The notes under the pieces: generated by a model | What the model was told of the DNA's origin: nothing | Databases searched by the model: none | Seen by the model: the letters and a program-made list of their open reading frames with translations, nothing else | Part shown: one piece after another, positions 12,873-15,729 of the stretch | How the letters are laid out: each line of letters starts with the position of its first letter | Numbering within the stretch: the first letter of the stretch is position 1 | Program-made: the position numbers and the translations under genes | Source of the DNA: Nitrososphaerota archaeon | GTDB taxonomy: Archaea; Thermoproteota; Nitrososphaeria; Nitrososphaerales; Nitrosopumilaceae | DNA: 15,729 bases | Assembly: GCA_016871975.1 (NCBI GenBank) | Contig: VHBM01000025.1 | Coordinates: 1 to 15,729, forward strand | Reading direction: 5' to 3'

Positions 12873-13331
12873 TTATTTTCTAGTAAGATAAGTAGGTTCT
12901 TTGTCGGTTTTTTGCAGCTCTACAAAAGTTTCAGTGTTTTGAATACCATCGATTTTTCCAATTTTTTCTATTACAACTGTGTGTAACGCTTCTAGGTTTT
13001 CTGAAAGAATTGTAATCATAATATCAAATCTACCAGTTACTTCGGATATCGAAGTTACTTCAGCAATGTCTAAGAGCTGCTTGTGTATTGCATCTTTTTG
13101 CTTTGGGTCACGGTTAATGCCAACTGTTGCTTTAACGCCAATTCCTAAAAGCGCGTCATCAATAACGATTGTAAATTTTTTTATTAGTTTCTTTTTTCCA
13201 AGCCGCTTTATTCTGCTATACAGAACTGATGCGTTTATTCCAAGTTTTTTTGATAGGTTTGGTACTGATATAGAGGCATCTTTTGTTAATTCATAGAGTA
13301 GTTTCAGATCAAACTCATCAAATCGATGCAA
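12873..13331 (-). CDS. Lrp/AsnC-family transcriptional regulator
   Basis: Feast/famine-type DNA-binding regulator of 152 residues. The N-terminal winged helix-turn-helix (about residues 5-50) contains FDLKLLYELTKDASISVPNLSKKL-like sequence with a recognition helix in NASVLYSRIKRL. The C-terminal RAM (ligand-binding, oligomerising) domain (about 65-140) has VGINRDPK, SEVTGRFDIMITIL and IGKIDGIQNTETFV. The start is a TTG at 13331; the frame offers no earlier ATG, and starting later would cut the DNA-binding domain. The effector and targets cannot be read from sequence. It sits inverted between rpl11 and rpl1, divergent from rpl1 across a 161-base spacer, so it may regulate rpl1-rpl10 or itself (inference). 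Confidence 0.9.
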   Translation of the reverse strand: MHRFDEFDLKLLYELTKDASISVPNLSKKLGINASVLYSRIKRLGKKKLIKKFTIVIDDALLGIGVKATVGINRDPKQKDAIHKQLLDIAEVTSISEVTGRFDIMITILSENLEALHTVVIEKIGKIDGIQNTETFVELQKTDKEPTYLTRK

Positions 13332-13356
13332 TGTTCTCGAAATAATTTGCTACGCG

Positions 13357-13364
13357 TTAATAAA
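13357..13364 (-). promoter_or_regulatory. TATA box for the Lrp/AsnC gene
   Basis: The minus strand reads TTTATTAA, centred about 29 bases before the TTG at 13331, predicting a leader of only a few bases and supporting that start. Confidence 0.5.
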
Positions 13365-13462
13365 TGTAGTTTCAGCTTTCTGGTTTTTTGTTTATTTAGT
13401 TTAAAATGAAATTTTGCTAGTTTGTAAAAAAGTCATTTTGTGGAATAATTATCTCTAAACGA

Positions 13463-13469
13463 TTTTAAG
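13463..13469 (+). promoter_or_regulatory. TATA box for rpl1-rpl10
   Basis: TTTTAAG is centred 27 bases before the TTG start of rpl1 at 13493, predicting a leaderless TTG-initiated mRNA. The 161-base spacer (13332-13492) otherwise contains AT-rich sequence with T runs near 13383-13395 and no small gene that I can see. Confidence 0.55.
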
Positions 13470-13492
13470 TAGGATCCCGTGAATGCTGCCTA

Positions 13493-14143
13493 TTGGTTAA
13501 CGAATCTCAACTTACAGAAATGGTAAAGGGTGCAAAAGCTGAAAATAAGAAGCGTAAATTCAAGCAGTCGCTAGAGCTGATTATGATTTTCAAGGATATC
13601 GATGTCAAAAAAGGCTTTGCGATAAATGAAACTGTTCAGCTACCAAAAACAAGCTCGCCTGCATCTGTTTGTGTTATGGCATCTGGAGATATGGGACTAA
13701 AGGCAAAAAGTGCAAAAGCAGACAAAGTAATCGATAATGATGAGCTTAATCAACTAAGTGCAAACAAAAGACAATCACGTAAACTCATCAACAGCTATGA
13801 TTTTTTCCTTGCCGATACTAAGCTAATGCCAGTAGTAGGTAAAACACTAGGTCAGCTTTTAGGACCAAGAGGAAAAATGCCAACTCCAGTCCCCTTTAAT
13901 GCATCAATAGAGTCATTTTTGGAGAGATTTCGATCATCGATTAGAGTTAAAGTAAAAAATTCACTTTCTACTTCGTGTAAGATAGGTGATGAAACCATGG
14001 CAGATTCTGATTTAGTTGCAAATGCCAGTGCAGTAATAAATGCAGTAGAGAAAAAACTGCCAAGTGGAGACAAGAACGTAAAAAGAATTCTGATAAAAAC
14101 TACGATGGGCAAAGTAGTTAAAGAACCGCAGCAGGTAAAGTAA
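13493..14143 (+). CDS. rpl1: 50S ribosomal protein L1 (uL1)
   Basis: Large-subunit protein uL1 of the mobile L1 stalk at the E site. The 216 residues are the normal archaeal length. They start MVNESQLTEMVKGAKAENKKRKFKQSLELI, written here in part: conserved KRKFKQSLEL, then VCVMASGDMG and the signature KLMPVVGKTLGQLLGPRGK with MPTPVP. The start is a TTG at 13493 (the next ATG would delete the first nine residues), with a TATA box at leaderless distance. In some archaea uL1 represses its own mRNA; no leader site is available here, so any such control would have to act inside the coding region. rpl10 follows after one base. Confidence 0.95.
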   Translation: MVNESQLTEMVKGAKAENKKRKFKQSLELIMIFKDIDVKKGFAINETVQLPKTSSPASVCVMASGDMGLKAKSAKADKVIDNDELNQLSANKRQSRKLINSYDFFLADTKLMPVVGKTLGQLLGPRGKMPTPVPFNASIESFLERFRSSIRVKVKNSLSTSCKIGDETMADSDLVANASAVINAVEKKLPSGDKNVKRILIKTTMGKVVKEPQQVK

Positions 14144-14144
14144 A

Positions 14145-15011
14145 ATGCACAAAGACCGAACTGCGTATCCAAAAAGAAAGGCACTTTTGTATCAACAGCT
14201 ACAAGAACTGCCAAAAAAGTACAAGGTGTTAGCTCTTGTGCGAATGGAAAAAGTAAGATCATCACAGTTACTTCCCTTGAGAAAAAAATTCAAAGGGGAA
14301 ATAGAGATAGTTAGCATCAAAGACAAAGTGGCAAAAAAGGCATTTTCCACACTCAAGATACCTGGCATAGAAAAGATGGTAGATAGTCTAAAGGGACAGT
14401 GTCTTTTCATGTTTACAAACATGTCTCCGTTTAAGCTAAATGTACTTCTTAGCAAAAATAAGATCAAACTAGCAGCTCGTGGGGGCGACATTGCAAGTGT
14501 AGATGTCGTGATTCCAGCAAAAAACACAGGCATTGCACCAGGACCTATTCTTACCGATTTTAAAGATGCCGGAGTCGCAACAAAAATAGATCAAGGAACT
14601 GTTTGGATTACAAAAGAATCAATACCTGCAAAAAAAGGCCAAGTCATTTCTGCAAAATTGGCAACGTTGCTTGGAAAACTAGACATAAAGCCTATTGAGG
14701 CAGGCATAGCTCTTAACGCAGCACTTGAAGAAGGCAAGCACTTTGTAAAAGACGATTTAACAATTGATGTTGAAAAGTACAGAAATGCGTTTGGCCAAGC
14801 CCATCAAGAAGCAGTTTCATTGGCTGTTGAGACAGCATATGCAACTTCGGATACCATAAAGCCGATACTTGCAAAGGCTGCACAATCATCGCGTTCTGTT
14901 TCTATTGAATCAGGTTATGTTACAGATGATACTAAAGAGCAGATATTGCAAAAAGCGCATGCACAAGCTCAAGGGCTTGTAAGCAAGTCTAAAGACTACA
15001 AACCAGACTAG
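14145..15011 (+). CDS. rpl10: 50S ribosomal protein L10 (uL10, aP0)
   Basis: Base of the ribosomal stalk: binds 23S rRNA and carries L12 (aP1) dimers that recruit translation GTPases. The rRNA-binding domain spans about residues 1-110 (MFTNMSPFKLNVLL). An archaeal/eukaryotic insert follows (VVIPAKNTGIAPGPILTDFK to KLDIKPIEAGI). The C-terminal spine contains two similar helical units 26 residues apart, at 225-245 (SLAVETAYATSDTIKPILAKA) and 251-271. At 288 residues it is shorter than many archaeal aP0 proteins (about 330-340 from memory) and ends KSKDYKPD, without the charged hinge and GFxLF-type tail. No rpl12 follows; the TAG overlaps the lipA stop in CTAG. Confidence 0.95.
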   Translation: MHKDRTAYPKRKALLYQQLQELPKKYKVLALVRMEKVRSSQLLPLRKKFKGEIEIVSIKDKVAKKAFSTLKIPGIEKMVDSLKGQCLFMFTNMSPFKLNVLLSKNKIKLAARGGDIASVDVVIPAKNTGIAPGPILTDFKDAGVATKIDQGTVWITKESIPAKKGQVISAKLATLLGKLDIKPIEAGIALNAALEEGKHFVKDDLTIDVEKYRNAFGQAHQEAVSLAVETAYATSDTIKPILAKAAQSSRSVSIESGYVTDDTKEQILQKAHAQAQGLVSKSKDYKPD

Positions 15012-15729
15012 CTGGATTTTATTTTTCGAAGCGTATTTACAAAATCAAGTGCCTTGTAGGAACTTCTGACCAAGGGTCCTGCTACCACATAAAGAAATCC
15101 CATCTTTTGAAACATCTTTTTGTAAAATTCAAATTTTTCAGGAGATATGAATTCTCTTACAGGTAAGTGTCTTCTTGATGGCTGAAGATACTGGCCCAAC
15201 GTAATAATGTCAACATTGTTTTTTCTTAGGTCTTTTGCTGTCTCGATGACCTCATCTTCGGTTTCTCCAAGGCCAAACATCAAAGAGGACTTAGTGAAAA
15301 TCTTAGAATTTTGTTCTTTGATAGTCTTTAAAACAGAAAGCGATTTGTGGTAATTTGCACGAAAGTCCCTTACTTCATGTGTAAGTCTTTTTACCGTTTC
15401 AATATTATGGCTGATTACAAGCGGTTCTTCTTTTACAATTTTACCTATAGATTCACGCTTGCCATCAAAATCTGGAATTAGCGTTTCGACCAGCGTTTTT
15501 GGGCAATATAGTTTTGCCAGTCTAATTGTTTCTGCAAAATGTTGTGCTCCGCCATCTTCTAAATCGTCTCGGCAGACAGAAGTTATCACCACATATTTCA
15601 GGTTCCATTTTTTGAGGGTTTGAGCAACTCTTAATGGCTCAAATCCATCTAGCATTGAAGGTCTTCCTGTCGTAACATCACAGAATTTGCATCCTCTAGT
15701 GCAGATTTTGCCCATTAGCATTATTGTTG
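15008..15729 (-). CDS. lipA: Lipoyl synthase (N-terminus cut off by window edge)
   Basis: Radical-SAM enzyme that inserts two sulfurs into protein-bound octanoyl groups to make lipoyl cofactor, for 2-oxoacid dehydrogenases and the glycine cleavage system. The visible 239 residues begin within the radical-SAM motif region: IMLMGKICTRGCKFCDV carries the CxxxCxxC cluster. VITSVCRDDLEDGGAQHF, SLMFGLGETEDEV, LGQYLQPSRRHLPV and the near-terminal RSSY motif (serine ligand of the auxiliary cluster) follow. The upstream part, with the other auxiliary-cluster cysteines (CX4CX5C), lies beyond position 15729. An apparent ATG at 15721 is internal, not the start. The gene converges on rpl10 with a four-base overlap. 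Confidence 0.95.
   Translation of the reverse strand, partial: TIMLMGKICTRGCKFCDVTTGRPSMLDGFEPLRVAQTLKKWNLKYVVITSVCRDDLEDGGAQHFAETIRLAKLYCPKTLVETLIPDFDGKRESIGKIVKEEPLVISHNIETVKRLTHEVRDFRANYHKSLSVLKTIKEQNSKIFTKSSLMFGLGETEDEVIETAKDLRKNNVDIITLGQYLQPSRRHLPVREFISPEKFEFYKKMFQKMGFLYVVAGPLVRSSYKALDFVNTLRKIKSS
15017..15026 (+). terminator. T-rich termination candidate after rpl10
   Basis: TTTTATTTTT lies 6-15 bases after the rpl10 stop, inside the 3' end of lipA. Archaeal RNA polymerase terminates at such tracts. It is a plausible end for the rpl1-rpl10 transcript. Confidence 0.4.

Noticed and set aside
13852..14265. 137-codon minus-strand frame opposite rpl1/rpl10
   Set aside because: It is antisense to two strongly conserved ribosomal genes and starts inside rpl10; its composition is that of a reverse-complement shadow.
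1..15729. CRISPR array, insertion sequence, integrase attachment site, toxin-antitoxin or defence system
   Set aside because: No tandem repeat-spacer pattern, transposase motifs, flanking duplications or paired small toxin-like genes were found; nearly every base belongs to conserved housekeeping genes.

Overview
The window is a densely coding, AT-rich archaeal chromosome segment. It almost certainly comes from a member of the Nitrososphaerota (Thaumarchaeota), probably a marine or soil ammonia oxidiser of the Nitrosopumilus/Nitrosarchaeum type. The archaeal assignment is secure: archaeal/eukaryotic-type ribosomal proteins (eL32, eL19, aP0-type uL10), Spt5, a Sec61-gamma-like SecE, prefoldin alpha, archaeal-type D-aminoacyl-tRNA deacylase, and TATA boxes about 26 bases before leaderless starts. 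The lineage call rests on overall protein resemblance and gene content (ATP-dependent PEP carboxykinase, Mn-type SOD, a membrane-anchored subtilase, LipA) and is an inference.

Layout, left to right. Positions 1-2555 (minus) carry the distal spc operon: rpl18-rps5-rpl30-rpl15-secY (secY runs off the left edge), joined by overlaps or single-base gaps and driven by a TATA box just after argF. Positions 2592-5204 (minus) hold pfdA-ftsY-argF. Mn-type superoxide dismutase (minus) and a two-anchor subtilisin-like protease (plus) diverge from a very short spacer near 5950. ATP-dependent PEP carboxykinase (minus) converges on the protease. From 9775 the proximal spc pair rpl32e-rpl19e runs on the plus strand, ending stop-on-stop against ogt-dtdA (minus). 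Then comes the L11 cluster: secE (only 56 codons), spt5, rpl11, an inverted Lrp/AsnC regulator, rpl1 and rpl10. A 5'-truncated lipA (minus) closes the window.

Most genes serve making and exporting protein: the ribosome (11 proteins), transcription elongation (Spt5), the SecY/SecE translocon and its SRP receptor FtsY, cotranslational folding (prefoldin) and removal of D-amino acids from tRNA (DtdA). Arginine synthesis, gluconeogenesis, oxidative stress defence, alkylated-DNA repair and lipoate synthesis genes are interleaved.

I see no CRISPR array, defence island, insertion sequence, prophage, tRNA or rRNA, and no obviously new system. The most interesting signals are architectural. A single inversion of about 2556-10618 would rejoin both the split spc operon and most of the split ftsY-secE-spt5-L11 cluster. 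FtsY has an unusual C-terminal extension. The L12-stalk base protein uL10 is short, lacks the acidic tail, and has no rpl12 after it. All four convergent gene pairs abut or overlap at their stop codons. No gene-free stretch exceeds about 160 bases.
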